Shown here: positions 23,815 to 34,514 of the stretch, in pieces | How positions within the stretch are numbered: the stretch's first letter is position 1 | How the letters are laid out: every line of letters starts with the position of its first letter | Assembly (NCBI GenBank): GCA_026018925.1 | Contig: JAKSZU010000008.1 | Location: 10,767,626 to 10,831,625 of the forward strand | Reading direction: 5' to 3' | DNA length: 64,000 nucleotides | Origin: Tupaia tana | Taxonomy: Eukaryota > Chordata > Mammalia > Scandentia > Tupaiidae | Position numbers and translations under genes: made by a program | The notes under the pieces: model-generated | The model's database searches: none | What the model was told of the DNA's origin: nothing | What the model saw: only the letters and a program-made list of their open reading frames with translations

Positions 23815-24960
23815 TTTAATGTTAACAAATTTCATTCTACCAATGAAAAGACACAGACTGGATCAATGGATTAAAAAAACAGAAACTATATGTGTTACTT
23901 ACAAAAATTATACCTAATTTAGAAAGATATATATAGACTAAAAGTAAAGTACTGGCAAAGACATTTCATAAAAACAGAAATTTATGAAAAGTCAGGAATC
24001 ATGATATTGATATCAGACAAAATAGACTTTAAAATAAAAAGACAGGGGACCAGCAGTTGGCATAATGGCTATGTTGCTGGACTCCCATGTAGTCAATTGT
24101 GGTTCGAGTCCTGGACCTGGTGGCTTAAACTCACGCTGGGCATGTGTGCATGTGTGCCCAAAGTCCTGAGAGGAGAATGGAGGAGAAGGGATTGCAGTGT
24201 GGACATCCTGCCTGGCGGGTGATTTCTCGCTTTCTGTCTCTCTGTCTTTCTGGTGAGCACACATGTCCTATAGTGTAAACTTTTCAAAAAAAAATAAAGA
24301 AAGAGTCAAAGAAAGGCATTATATAGTTATAAAAGTATTAATTCACCAGGAGGATGTAATAATTAAGTATTTACGCACCCTAAGCCAGGGCACCCAAATA
24401 TGTAAAAGAAAAACTGGTAGATTTAAAGGGAGACATAGACTGCAGCATACAAATTGAACACTCCACTGTCTTCATTGGACAGTTCATCTAGACAAAAATG
24501 AAGAAAAATTAGAATTAATTGACATCATAAACCAAAGAGACCTGACAGATATATTTAGAACATTCCATCTAGTGACTACAAAATGCAATTTTTTTCATTT
24601 CCACATAGAACAATTTGATGACTGACCACATCATGTTGAAAAACAAGCCTCTGCAAATTAAAGACTATAGAAACTATACCCAGCATCTTTCTGACTACAA
24701 TGGAATTAAACTTGAAATAAATCACAGAAAGAGCACTTGAGAATACACTAAAACATGGAATCTAAACAACTTACTCCTGAATGCCTTCAAAGTACTATAA
24801 AAATTAAGACTGAAATGAGAAGACTAATTGAAACCAGTGATAATGAATATACCACTCTCTGTAAACTTTGGGACACAGTGAAAGCAGTCATAAAAGGGAA
24901 GTTCATAGCTATTAGTGCTCACAGAAAAAAAAATAGAAAGGTGACAAATAAATAATTTAA
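23815..24960 (+). pseudogene. L1 ORF2 remnant, endonuclease part
   Basis: CCAATGAAAAGACACAGACT opens the ORF2 endonuclease region. ISDKIDFK is readable at about 24007-24030, and LWDTVKAVIKGKFIAI at 24860-24907 matches the end of the endonuclease/linker region. Broken by stops and a SINE-A. Confidence 0.8.
24047..24290 (+). repeat. SINE-A inside L1 ORF2
   Basis: Forward copy, GGGACCAGCAGTTGGCATAA to a CCTATAGTGTAAAC end and A-tail. ORF2 homology continues on both sides. Confidence 0.9.
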
Positions 24961-24984
24961 TATCATACCTTAAGGAACTGGAAA

Positions 24985-25876
24985 AGAAGCAACAACAACA
25001 ACAAAACTCTGTAGCACTTTTATACACCAACAATGAGTAGACTGAGACAGAATCAAAGAAAGCAATTCCATTTGCAATAGCCACAAAACAAATAAGGTTT
25101 CTAGGAATAAACCTAACCAAAGAGATGAAAGACCTCTACAAAGAAAACTATGAAAAACTGAGGAAAGGAATTAAATATGATACAAAATAATGAAAGTACA
25201 CCCTGTGTTCTTAGACTAGAAGAATCAATATAATCAAAATGTCAGTTCCACCCAAATTGATTTACATATTTAATGTGATTCTGATCCAATTGCCAAAGAT
25301 ATTCTTCACAGAAAGAAAAATTTTACAAAGTTTGTCTGGAATCATAAAAGACACCATATCTCTAAGCCTATATTGTGCAAAAAGAATAAAGTAGGAGACA
25401 TTTCTTATCTGACTTTAAAATATATTACAAGGCTGTGATAATCAAAACAGCATGGTACTGACGTAAAAATAGACAAATAAACCAAAGGAATAGAATAGAG
25501 AATTTAGAAATAAGCCCCAAGTCATTAGCCAATTGATTTTTGACAGAGTACAAGACAATGCAGTGGAGAAAAGAAATTCTTTTAGCAAATGGTGCTGGAA
25601 GAACTGGATAGCCACATACAGAAAAGTGAAGCTCTCTCCATTGACAAAGATCAACTCAAAATGGATCAGAGATTTACATATAAAGCCTCAAATTATAAAA
25701 TCACTGGTAGAAAACTCAAGAGAACACACTTGAAGACACTGGAGTAGGAAAAGATTTATTAGTTAAGATCCCTAAATCACAAGCTAGAATCTCAAAAATA
25801 GACAAATGGGATTATATCAAACTAAAAAGTCTCACATCAAAGGAAACAATAATGAGAGTGAAAAGACAACCCTCAG
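24985..25876 (+). pseudogene. L1 ORF2 remnant, C-terminal part
   Basis: Starts at the LYTNNE-like block after the RT core; the reading includes KWCWKNWIATYRKVKLSPL (about 25590-25646) and ends at VKRQP by the HAL1 insertion. The catalytic RT core between this and the previous part is deleted, so the copy is dead. Confidence 0.8.
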
Positions 25877-25904
25877 CTTCCGGGGCAAGTCCTAATGAAG
25901 AGAG

Positions 25905-26007
25905 AATTCATGTGCATCTGAGGTGGGCCCAGCTTTGCCCCTTTAAACAGAAAACCTAAGGCTCTGCCCCAAAGCTCTCCTTCTGGGCCAACTCCTAGTG
26001 AAGCAAG
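25905..26007 (+). other. Exon-like 5' unit of HAL1 copy 3
   Basis: 103-bp unit starting AATTCATGTGCATCTGAGGT and ending GTGAAGCAAG. To its left (25877-25904) lies the end of another such unit (CCTAATGAAGAGAG) joined with nothing between. To its right the same end is followed by GTAGGC. Confidence 0.65.
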
Positions 26008-26152
26008 GTAGGCTGGTCGCCGTCTTCTCTGTGTCCCTGTCTGTCTCTCTTCCTCTCCCTTTCTCTTGGAATTTTTTATATATATATGTTTTAAAAAAAT
26101 CTGTAACTACTGTCTCTTGTCTCTGATCTCTTTCTTCTTTTGTTGATTTCAG
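26008..26152 (+). other. Intron-like segment in HAL1 copy 3 5' region
   Basis: 145 bp. Donor CAAG|GTAGGC, a long pyrimidine-rich 3' half, a CTGAT branch-like motif near 26122-26126, and acceptor TTGTTGATTTCAG followed by AATCTATGTGCAGCTGAGGT, which repeats the exon start at 25905. The same position is empty at 25904/25905. Confidence 0.6.
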
Positions 26153-26888
26153 AATCTATGTGCAGCTGAGGTGGGCCCAGCTCTGCCCCTTTCGTACAGT
26201 GCTTTGTGCCCTGCAGTTTCCATTTTTTTTTTTGCCTTTTCTTAAGAAAAAAATTTTTTTTCCTTTTCATTTTTTTTGTCTTTTCACTTTTTTCTTTTCT
26301 TTTACTTCACTTTCTCACCTTGCTTTTCAGCTTCCACACTTTGAGTGTCTAGACAGGTGTAGGTGCACAGTAGTGAAACATCTGAAAACTTTTAGGGTCA
26401 TAGAACACCTTAACCCCCACTGAACTGCTATGGAAAGGGAGAAACTCACCTTCATAAATCTGTGGATATCACGTTGCAAAACAAAGTAGTAGACATAACA
26501 TAAGCATGGAAGTACCTCACAGTTAAGTGAAGCATATGACCTTACAGTAGCAGAAATCAACAAATTAGCCAAATGTGAATATATCACCAAATGACTAAAA
26601 GTCAGCGAAGAGAGACTGCAAAGCGAACAGCAGGGAGAAATACAGAGTTGTAGAGAGTACAGCTTATCTCTTCCCACATGCCTCTGAATTCTTAGTTGAA
26701 ACCTTGCAGTTCAGCCCTGGTGCATCTATTCCCCAGAAACTGTGAGTTCTAATATCCAGTTCCATTGACAAAAGTGCAGGATTCTTGGTTAGGATCATGG
26801 AAAAGAAACTGCAGAAATATTGGAGATCAGTTCATCTCCTCCTGCACACCTCTAACACTTAGGATTAACTCCAAGAAAGTAGGGAGCA

Positions 26889-27394
26889 ATGTATAATCCA
26901 TCAGATGACCAGAAATCACCACAGAGGTACAAGAAATATGGGAAACCAAAACATATCTCTCCTCTAAGGGGAAAGAACAGCCCTTTTTCTCCCACAGACA
27001 GAACAATGGAACTCGTGGAAATGTCAGATAAAGAATTTAAAATATTCATAGTGACAAAGCTAACAGAGATGCAAGAGAAGAAAGACAACAAGCTCCAGAA
27101 GATGCAGGAGAAAAGAGACAAGTTCCAGGAGATGAGAAAGTTTTTGCATGATCTGAAAGAGGAAATACACACCATAAAAAAGAACCAAATGGAATTGTTA
27201 GAGATGAAGGCTGTAATACAGGAAATCAAAACCTGCCTTTAAAGTAATTAAAAGCAGATTAGATCATGCAGAAGATCAAATCTCAGATGTAGAAGCCAGA
27301 ATCTCTGAAACAGAAAAATTCACCAAAAAGACTGAGAAAATAACCCCCAGATGAGAATAATATAGAGTAATACTAGATTCCATTAGATTTAAGG
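26889..27394 (+). pseudogene. L1-type ORF1, C-terminal half deleted (HAL1 copy 3)
   Basis: An open 117-codon stretch (26889-27242) covers the N-terminus and coiled coil: MELVEMSDKEFKIFIVTKLT and DLKEEIHTIKKNQMELLEMK are seen. Homology continues broken to about 27394, then jumps straight to 3' UTR sequence (ATTTAAGGCTTTTGAGTC), so the RRM and C-terminal domain are gone. Confidence 0.8.
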
Positions 27395-27592
27395 CTTTTG
27401 AGTCTTTTGTGAGTTGTTGATAGATTCAGCAATTTGTTAAATATTTTTCTAACTGAGACATAAACTTTTCTCCCTTCCTGACCTCTATACAAAATTGGAA
27501 AATATTTGTGAGCCTTCTTATTTTGTGACAGAATGTTTATTTGCATAAGTTCAACAGTACAATAGTATCTGTTGCCTTGCATCAGAAATTGA

Positions 27593-27828
27593 AATCCTAC
27601 AGGGCTTTTGCACTCACCAGAAAGAGACAGAGAGAGACAGAAAGCGAGAAATTACCCCTCCCCCCCGGGGGGATGACCATGCCTCAACCTCTTCTCCTCC
27701 ATTCTCCTCTCGGAATCTTGCACACACACGCGCCTGGCATGAGTTTAAGCCACCGGGTCCGGGACTTGAACCATGGTTGACTACATGGGAGTCCAGCGAC
27801 ATAGCCATTACACCAACTGCTGGTCTCC
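27593..27828 (-). repeat. SINE-A in HAL1 copy 3 3' UTR
   Basis: Reverse copy without a poly-T start. The 10-bp CAGAAATTGA at 27583-27592 and 27829-27838 is the TSD. Confidence 0.9.
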
Positions 27829-28226
27829 CAGAAATTGAGTTCTTGTGGGGCTTTGTGCAAATAATAGACCAAATGGAGATTAACCAAATTTTTTTTGCAG
27901 ATAAGTTAGTTTATACTTCTCTTTAGTAAAAGGGGGAATAGAGAGAGAAATAATATTTCAGAGGAAAATTACAGTGCACTTGACACTAGATTCTAAAATG
28001 TGAAAAAAGAACCTTTAATATGGATGTGAGGGGGGGAAAGGAGAAGGAAAAGACAAGTAAAAGTATGCTTTATTGACAAAAATTTAGAAGCTATTTGCTG
28101 ATGATAAGGTATAGAGTAATATCTTTGCCTTGACTGACATGCATGGTATTTGCACTGGAAAAAGAAATATGGTACACTGTAAAGATGTGATTAAATGTAA
28201 ATAAATAAGTAAATAACTAAATAGAA

Positions 28227-28692
28227 AAAGCAAAAAATTCAAAAAAAGAGTTTGATAAGAGAACTTACATAATATTTTATGGATCTGGATTAGATCTTGC
28301 TCGTAGAATGAAAGTTGCAATATAAATGTTATATTTGCATGATAAAATTAAAATATTTTGTATTATTTTCTAAGATAATAATTTATCTTAACACCCCTTC
28401 ATACTATTTGAACTTGATATTTAAAATCCATTGTCAATTTCCTAATGTATATGGTGCTATAATAAATTTATCAACAATGTCAGTTGGTATTGATTTAATA
28501 GCAATTTTATCTATATTGAAATTGATTAAAATATAATACAATGACTTAAGAAAGATTGCCTAATTTGGTATTACCATAATCAGAGCATGAGTTATGTAAA
28601 AATCTTGATTATAACAACATATAATCAGTAATTTTGATAAAATGAAGATAAAAATAATAATAATAATAATAAAAATATAGTAATATATGAAA
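28227..28692 (+). other. Probable 3'-transduced sequence
   Basis: 466 bp between the normal HAL1 tail (TTAAATGTAAATAAATAAG, about 28193-28211) and the right TSD at 28693. It does not resemble HAL1, L1 or the SINEs and ends in AATAATAATAATAATAAT and A-rich DNA. Read-through past the weak HAL1 tail to a downstream polyadenylation site would explain it. A later insertion here is the alternative. Confidence 0.5.
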
Positions 28693-28768
28693 AAAAGACA
28701 ACCCTTAGAATGGGAGAAAATTTTTGCAACACATTCTTCAGACAAGAAATTGATAACCAAAATATATA
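28693..28768 (+). pseudogene. L1 ORF2 remnant, resumed after HAL1 copy 3
   Basis: Reads RQPLEWEKIFATHSSDKKLI, the direct continuation of the ORF2 C-terminal part that stopped at 25876. Confidence 0.8.
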
Positions 28769-29170
28769 GTCTTTTTTAAAAATTTTTCATTAGTTTTGAT
28801 AGGCATAGAGAAAAACAGATAATGAAAGTCATATTCTCTAGCTCTTTTAGTTTATCAGTTGGAAAAACAGGATGGATCCAATGCTCTCTGACAGGTACAG
28901 TTCCAGTATTATGTAGCTTTGAAATGATTCCAATACTTAGTTTGCTCCGTGATTAACATGTTTGCTGTGATAAGAACATGGAATGTACTCCTCCTTTCAA
29001 GAATGATATTATACCTTATCAGTTATTGGCCTCAAGTACTGAAGTCCAAAATACATACAAACTCCAGTGTTTGACAGACACTTTGAGAGCTTTGACTGCA
29101 TTGTCAACTACTTTTTTGTAGTTGACAAAGTCAGACCAAGGGCTCCAACTTTGACAGAACTGCACTCTCT
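28769..29170. other. Unassigned spacer
   Basis: A small inverted match around 29103-29125 (AACTAC..GTAGTT). Nothing else recognised. Confidence 0.5.
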
Positions 29171-30105
29171 CAGTCTTCTAAAAAAATTAATTAATTAAAT
29201 TTACATTTAATCACTATCTATCTTTACAGTGTACAGCATTGCTTTTTCCCGCATGAATACAGTGCATTTCAGTCAAGACAAAGACATTACCATATACCTT
29301 ATCATCAGCAAACTTTTCACTTTTGCGTCAGTAAAACATATTATTTCTCCCCCTGCTCCCCTCCATCTCTCTCTCTATTACTTGCCCCTGTATTATCCCT
29401 ATCCTTACTATCTCTAGTATCTATAGTTGCCCTTCCTACTACTATACTTCTCCAAACTTTCAGTTTCTGCTATAGAGTGCAGACACTTGGTATATATCGA
29501 GTGGATACATACAAGGTCTGTCTTTCATACTCTGTATTGCTTCACTTAGCATTAAGTCTTTTATATTTGTCCACTTTGTATCAAATGTCAGAATTGTTTT
29601 TTTATGGCTGAGTAGCATTCCATAGAATACATATTTCATATATATTTTTCAATCCACCCATCTATTTTGGACATTTGGGCTGATTCCACATCCTAGCAAT
29701 TGTAAATAATGCTTCAATAAATATGGATGTGAGGTGCTTTTTTCATCCTTTAGGTAAATACCTAAGAGTAGAATTACTGAATACTATAGTAGCTCTAATT
29801 GTAGGTTTCTGAGGAATATCCTGGGGTTAAATGGTATTTTACTGTAGTTTTTATTTGCATTTCCCTTATGAGAAGAGATATTGAACATGTTTTCATGCAT
29901 TTTTTTGCCGTTTGTATGCCTTCTTTTGGAGAGTTGCCTGTTCGGCTTATTTTCCCATCTTTTAATTGGATTGATTATATTTTGTGGGTAAGCTGCTTGA
30001 GTTCCCTGTGTATTCTGGTTATCTGTCCCTTATCTGAGGTATGCTTTTCAAATATATTCTCCCACTCTGAGGGTTGTCTAAACTGAGCAATTTGACTTTA
30101 ATGTT
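29171..30105 (-). mobile_element. L1 3' half (ORF2 end, 3' UTR and tail)
   Basis: Complement of an L1: the tail module (29180-29325), 3' UTR (29326-29600), then ORF2 C-terminus. GGCTGAGTAGCATTCCATAG and AATTGTAAATAATGCTTCAATA are hallmark complements of the ORF2 end. The terminal module TGCTGATGATAAGGTATATG (minus strand) is the one that also ends HAL1 copies. Confidence 0.8.
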
Positions 30106-30389
30106 TGAAACTCACTTTTTAGTTAATGAACCTTGTTCATTGAGTGCATTCCTTGTGAGATTTGTTCTTAGTCTCAAGTCCTTTAAACATTGTGAACAAC
30201 AACAAAATCTCTTTGTATGGCAATAAGTTGTGTGACAGGTGAAATCATACTGTGATCATCTCCTTATTTTAGCCATACAAAATAGCCAGGCACTTTCCAT
30301 ATATATATTATTTGGTCCTTACTATGACCATTATTATTTCCATAGTGGAAGGAAGTATGGAATAATAATTAGCATAAGAGTTAGCAGCT

Positions 30390-30580
30390 TGTATTTTGGT
30401 TATTCTGGTTATCAATCCCTTATGAGAAGCATAGTTTGCAAATATTTTCTCATATTCTTTATTAAAGGTGATATTTATGGTAATATCCTTGATTTGATTG
30501 TTGCATGCCACATGCATACCTTCAAAAATATATTGTGTGCTGTAGAGATGTGCAATGATTGAATACAAATAACAAATCAT
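30390..30580 (+). mobile_element. L1 3' end with inverted 5' part
   Basis: 30390-30466 is complementary to L1 ORF2 (ATTCTGGTTATCAATCCCTT); 30468-30580 is the forward L1/HAL1 tail (GTGTGCTGTAGAGATGTGCA). The head-to-head order is the signature of twin-primed 5' inversion. Confidence 0.6.
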
Positions 30581-30589
30581 AAAAAAAAT

Positions 30590-31170
30590 TAGTGGAAGAG
30601 AAATTGACATGCTGAACTCCTTCAGGAAGGAACAGTGAGGCTGCTCAATGAAAGTTGGTGGGTGTTGGTATTTTAATCACCACAGTGAAAGGACAAAGGT
30701 GTCTTCATTGTACCATTGCTGTCCCAATGGCTCCCGAGGGCTACTTGGGCTGGTGTCGCTGTGTAGAACACTGCTCCATCCTTCATTATTGACAATGACC
30801 CCTGGACAGCAAAGGACTGGACAGTCAAGATTGCCCAGAGGTGTATGTCTCTTGCCTGGTTTTCTACTGAAACTTACTATAAGTAGGAAAGTTTGAAAAG
30901 TAAAGTTTTCCCCAAAGGGAACTCCCCTGTGGCATAAATAATTTTTATTACCATTGGTCTCCTCGTTGGATAATTATGAGACAGGATGGAAAGTGAAGCT
31001 AGACAGCTTTCCCTACCTGTCCTACATGTCAACATTCCATGAGTGTATGAGCTGCAAAGTGAATAAGCACTAGTTGCTTCAGAAGAACAAAGAGAACAAA
31101 GTATGTCACTGCCTGTTGGGAAAGGCTCAGTTATGTTTTTTGTCTTTTACTTTTTTGTTGTTTTGTTATT
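30590..31170. other. Unassigned spacer
   Basis: Nothing recognised. Confidence 0.5.
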
Positions 31171-31174
31171 TGTC

Positions 31175-31350
31175 TTAGGTCATATGCACGGGCCAGAAAA
31201 AGATGAAGAGGGAGAGCAAGAGAGGGAGAATGAAGAAGCACCCCCTGCCCCAGCGGGGCATGCTCACACCACAATCCCTTCTCTTCCATTTTCTCCATCC
31301 TGTTGTGATTTAGAGTACACATACACAAGAGCTCATGTTTTTCAAGTCCT
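31175..31350 (-). repeat. SINE-A2, head missing
   Basis: TCATATGCACGGGCCAGAAA, a GA-rich body and CAATCCCTTCTCTTCCATTT. The tRNA-like head is not seen beyond about 31350. Confidence 0.7.
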
Positions 31351-31360
31351 TAAAATGCTG

Positions 31361-31615
31361 GCTCCAGGTGGCGTGGTGGTTAAGGCACTGGACTCCCACT
31401 GGCCAACTACAGTTCAAGTCTCAAACAATCTGGCAGCTTAAAAATCACACAGGGCACATGTGCATGTGTGTTCAAAATCCCTAGAGGATAATGGAGGAGA
31501 AGAGATTACAATGTGGCTATTCTCTGGGGTGGATGGGAATAATTTCTCATTTTTCCTCTCTCCGTATCTGTCTCTCTCTGGTGAGCACACATGCCCTAGG
31601 GCAAAAAAATCTTAA
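31361..31615 (+). repeat. SINE-A2, forward copy
   Basis: GGTGGCGTGGTGGTTAAGGC head, ACTGGACTCCCACTGGCC, body ATAATGGAGGAGAAGAGATT, CT-rich part, GAGCACACATGCCCTAGGGC. It stands tail-out against the reverse copy just before it. Confidence 0.82.
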
Positions 31616-31629
31616 AATTAATAAATTTG

Positions 31630-32831
31630 GAAAACAGGTTCATATAATATTGATTCAGAAATAAATGACTTCACCTGTTGGGGCAGCAATAAAGGGCAGG
31701 CAAGATGCTGGGCTGTTTGGTAACTACTCAAGTTTTGACTCAGGAATAAGGCTTAGATGGGGCCAACACTAGAAGTGGGAAATTTTTATGAGAAATGGTA
31801 CTCAACTCTGCAACTTTAGGAGGACAAGGCTCATCCCCAGGGCTGGGGTACAGGTATGAGAACAAAGTATAAGCCACTAATACAGAAGGAAGGAGAAGAG
31901 ACCAGGCAAAATTTGAACAAGAGCACAGGGTAAAATATTCTACCCTAATTTAGAGAATCCTTGCATATATGAAACATTAGAAGAATATTTGTTATATGAA
32001 TGAATGGATGCATGAAGAATGAGGGCCCAGGAGGGGTGTGATAATAGGTGCATTGGCCAAGATTCAAGAGCACTTGCTAGCAGAATAGCCTGCAAAGTGA
32101 TAGATGTGATTCTTGTGATGAGTAAACAAGGAAATAATGTGAATGACTAAAAGAGGAGACTATCTGAAAACCAGACATCAGAAAAGAGCTTGTGGAGACA
32201 TCAGAAAAAAGCATAATTTGGGAAAGGACACTGCAAGGTGGAGAAAACGTAGAGTGAAAATAGGGCAACAGGAGAATAAGACACCCAGGAGTAGCCTAAT
32301 GTAAGCAGAGCATGCAGGGGGCAGGAAGAGGTGTGAAGAGAAGCTGGAAGAGCAGTCAGGCTGGAATGGGGAGGGCTCACATTCCAGATGAAGAGCTTGG
32401 GGCAGGTACATACTCCCCCACCCCCCTCTTCTTATCAGAATAGATGTGAAACCTGGGAAGATACAGGTGTGAGTTCTATGAGGTGTCAGGCATGTGCTAT
32501 AGCCTAAGATAATTCATAGTTCTCTGGAAGGTAGAAATATCACAGTGTTATCAAATGACTGGAGGAACAAAAGGGGAAAAATTAAATTATTACATAAATA
32601 ATTTACGTCTGTAAGATGTGTCTGTTTTGCTCCTCAAGGATTATAATGTACAAGACAGGACTACATTGCAAATAAAAGCAGAACACCTAGAAACCTAGTG
32701 TTAATGCCAACTTCTTAGGATGTGAAATAGAAAGAAACCACATCTCCCCTGCCCCCCTGCAATCTTACCTAATTTTTAGAACAAGGCAGATTTAAACTTC
32801 AAAAAAGAAAGGGGTTAAAAATCCTCTAGGA
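31630..32831. other. Unassigned spacer
   Basis: No gene or repeat recognised. Purine-rich stretch 32230-32400. Confidence 0.5.
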
Positions 32832-33023
32832 ATAATGATTGGGAAAAACATAGAAAAGGTATTGAATGATGAAGTGGGGAGATTAATGTCTCTGTATTAA
32901 CTGACATGCATGGCATTCCCTTTTGAAAAAGCAATGTAATACACTGTAAAATTATATCTAATCCAATGTAATATAAAGAAGATTATGATGATAATAAAAA
33001 TTAAAAATAATAATAATAATAAT
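32832..33023 (+). mobile_element. 5'-truncated L1/HAL1 3' end with TSD
   Basis: 192 bp of tail module (GACATGCATGGCATTCCCTT, AATACACTGTAAAATTATAT) ending in (AAT)n. Perfect 15-bp TSD AAAAATCCTCTAGGA at 32817-32831 and 33024-33038. Too short to say whether L1 or HAL1. Confidence 0.9.
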
Positions 33024-33038
33024 AAAAATCCTCTAGGA

Positions 33039-33614
33039 GCAGACTTTACAATGGAATGTGTTATAAAATACTGACTGGGTAACTGTCAGCCACCTCACAC
33101 GATCCACCGACAGATAGCACACAGGTGGTTTCTGAGGCATGTTTATCTCTGTCATTCTATAATGCAACGCCCTTTTTAGTGGGAAATTTTGTGTCCCCCA
33201 TTTGAGCATTTCCTGTGATTAGAAAATCATTTTTTGCAGAAATTATGGGAGTTGAAAAACTTTTTTTATTGGCAGTGGTTTTTTTAGTTTCCTTTGCAAG
33301 GCAAGGAGTGGAGGGAAGATGGGAAGTGATGAAGGAAGAGAATTTGGGCCAAATGCTGACAACAGAAGGTGAGCATTTAGCTCACTCGAACCCTTTGCTT
33401 TAAGTGAGTACTGGCAAGGTTATTTTCAGGGGACAAAGTAGACAAGTTGAAAATGGTGTTGTAACAACCAGGGTTAGTAGAGAGCAGAAAGGAGCTAGAG
33501 GGTCAGGCTGGCGTGCACTGCACATTCCTGCAGAGGCTTTATTGAGAGAAATTCCTGCTTTAGCAAAAAACACCTGAGAAGCTTACAGCCTGGGGCAGGG
33601 GGTTGAGCTAGCAT
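33039..33614. other. Unassigned spacer
   Basis: Nothing recognised. A 62-codon ORF at 33215-33403 has a hydrophobic start but no recognisable family. Confidence 0.5.
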
Positions 33615-33624
33615 CCCATCTTTT

Positions 33625-33897
33625 TTTTTTTTTTCTTTTTTTTTTGAGAGGTTTTTCGCTATAGGGCGCGTGCGCTCGCCAGACAGACAGAGAGAGACAG
33701 AGAGACAGAAAGCGAGAAATCACCCCCCAGGGGGGATGGTCACGCCACAATCCCTTCTCCTCCATTCTCCTCTCAGGATCTTGGCGCGCATGCACACGTG
33801 CCCAGCGTGAGTTTTAAGCCACCAGGTCCGGGACGCGAACCGCGGTCGACTACGTGAGAGTCCAGCGACATAGCTATTATGCTAACTGCTGGTTCCC
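33625..33897 (-). repeat. SINE-A, near consensus, with TSD
   Basis: Intact CpG-rich copy (GGGCGCGTGCGCTCGCC, GACGCGAACCGCGGTCGAC). CCCATCTTTT at 33615-33624 and 33898-33907 is the TSD. Confidence 0.94.
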
Positions 33898-33957
33898 CCC
33901 ATCTTTTAAAATAGCACTAAGCTTTGTCTAGATGTCTTGCTTGGAATATGTACCTTT

Positions 33958-34115
33958 CTTCTTCCTTCCTTCCTTCCTTCCTTCCTTCCTTCCTTCCTTC
34001 CTTCCTTCCTTCCTTCCTTCCTTCTTGCGTTTCTACCTTTCTGCTTTCCTGTTTTTCTTCCCACCTCCTTCCCTTCCTTCTTTCCTTTCTCTTTCTCTCT
34101 TTTCTTTCTTTATAC
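33958..34115. repeat. (CTTC)n microsatellite, then CT-rich tract
   Basis: About 16 perfect CTTC units (33961-34024), then degenerate pyrimidines. The long ORFs across it are artefacts of the repeat. Confidence 0.95.
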
Positions 34116-34312
34116 AAGTTTAGATTGTATTTATCTTTTCCATGAACAAAAGAGACAGTATCCACAACAGTGTCTTGCCACCATGACCCACCCCCAGCCA
34201 GCTCTGGATCATGGAGTGGTGTATACCTAGCATGTTTAGGGAGGTCTCTGGATACAAATCGAGAACCTTCTCATAGGGGTCAGCCTTGAGGAGCATAGTG
34301 TTACACTCCATC
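34116..34312 (-). repeat. SINE-B
   Basis: AGATTGTATTTATCTTTTCC, CCATGACCCACCCCCAGCCA and a head complement near GTGTTACACTCCATCTCC. Confidence 0.7.
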
Positions 34313-34514
34313 TCCTATTTCTGCCTGTCTTTATCCTGACTTCTTCCTCAGTTTATGGCTTCCTTGTTTTGTTTTTAAAATGTTTGCTCTTTTGGTCCCA
34401 GATTGCTGCTTTACTCCTATTTACTGCTCTGCCACAGTGCCTGGCACAAATGCACGTCTACTAAGAATTTGCCATGTGAAAGGATGACTAGAGCACTGAA
34501 GACCTCTTTCATAT

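Larger units (their letters stand above)
22160..25876 (+). mobile_element. Old L1 with ORF1 and ORF2 remnants (left part)
   Basis: 5' UTR repeats (22187-22470), ORF1 remnant, then ORF2 endonuclease and C-terminal parts. The reverse-transcriptase core is missing. HAL1 copy 3 interrupts it after 25876 and it resumes at 28693-28768; the 16-bp TSD marks the split. A SINE-A sits at 24047-24290. This is the autonomous-type L1, in contrast with the ORF1-only copies. Confidence 0.8.
25877..28692 (+). mobile_element. HAL1-like element, copy 3, inserted in L1; probable 3' transduction
   Basis: Flanked by a 16-bp TSD with one mismatch (AAAAGACAACCCTCAG at 25861-25876, AAAAGACAACCCTTAG at 28693-28708), and L1 ORF2 reads through across it. 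Inside: 103-bp exon-like 5' units with one GT-AG segment (26008-26152), a pyrimidine-rich 5' UTR, the 5' half of ORF1 and the HAL1 3' UTR with tail to about 28226. A further 466 bp before the right TSD are not HAL1. The ORF1 C-terminal half is missing. A SINE-A lies at 27593-27828. Confidence 0.8.

Noticed and set aside
24985-25876. Functional reverse transcriptase
   Set aside because: The catalytic core is missing and the remaining frame has many stops.
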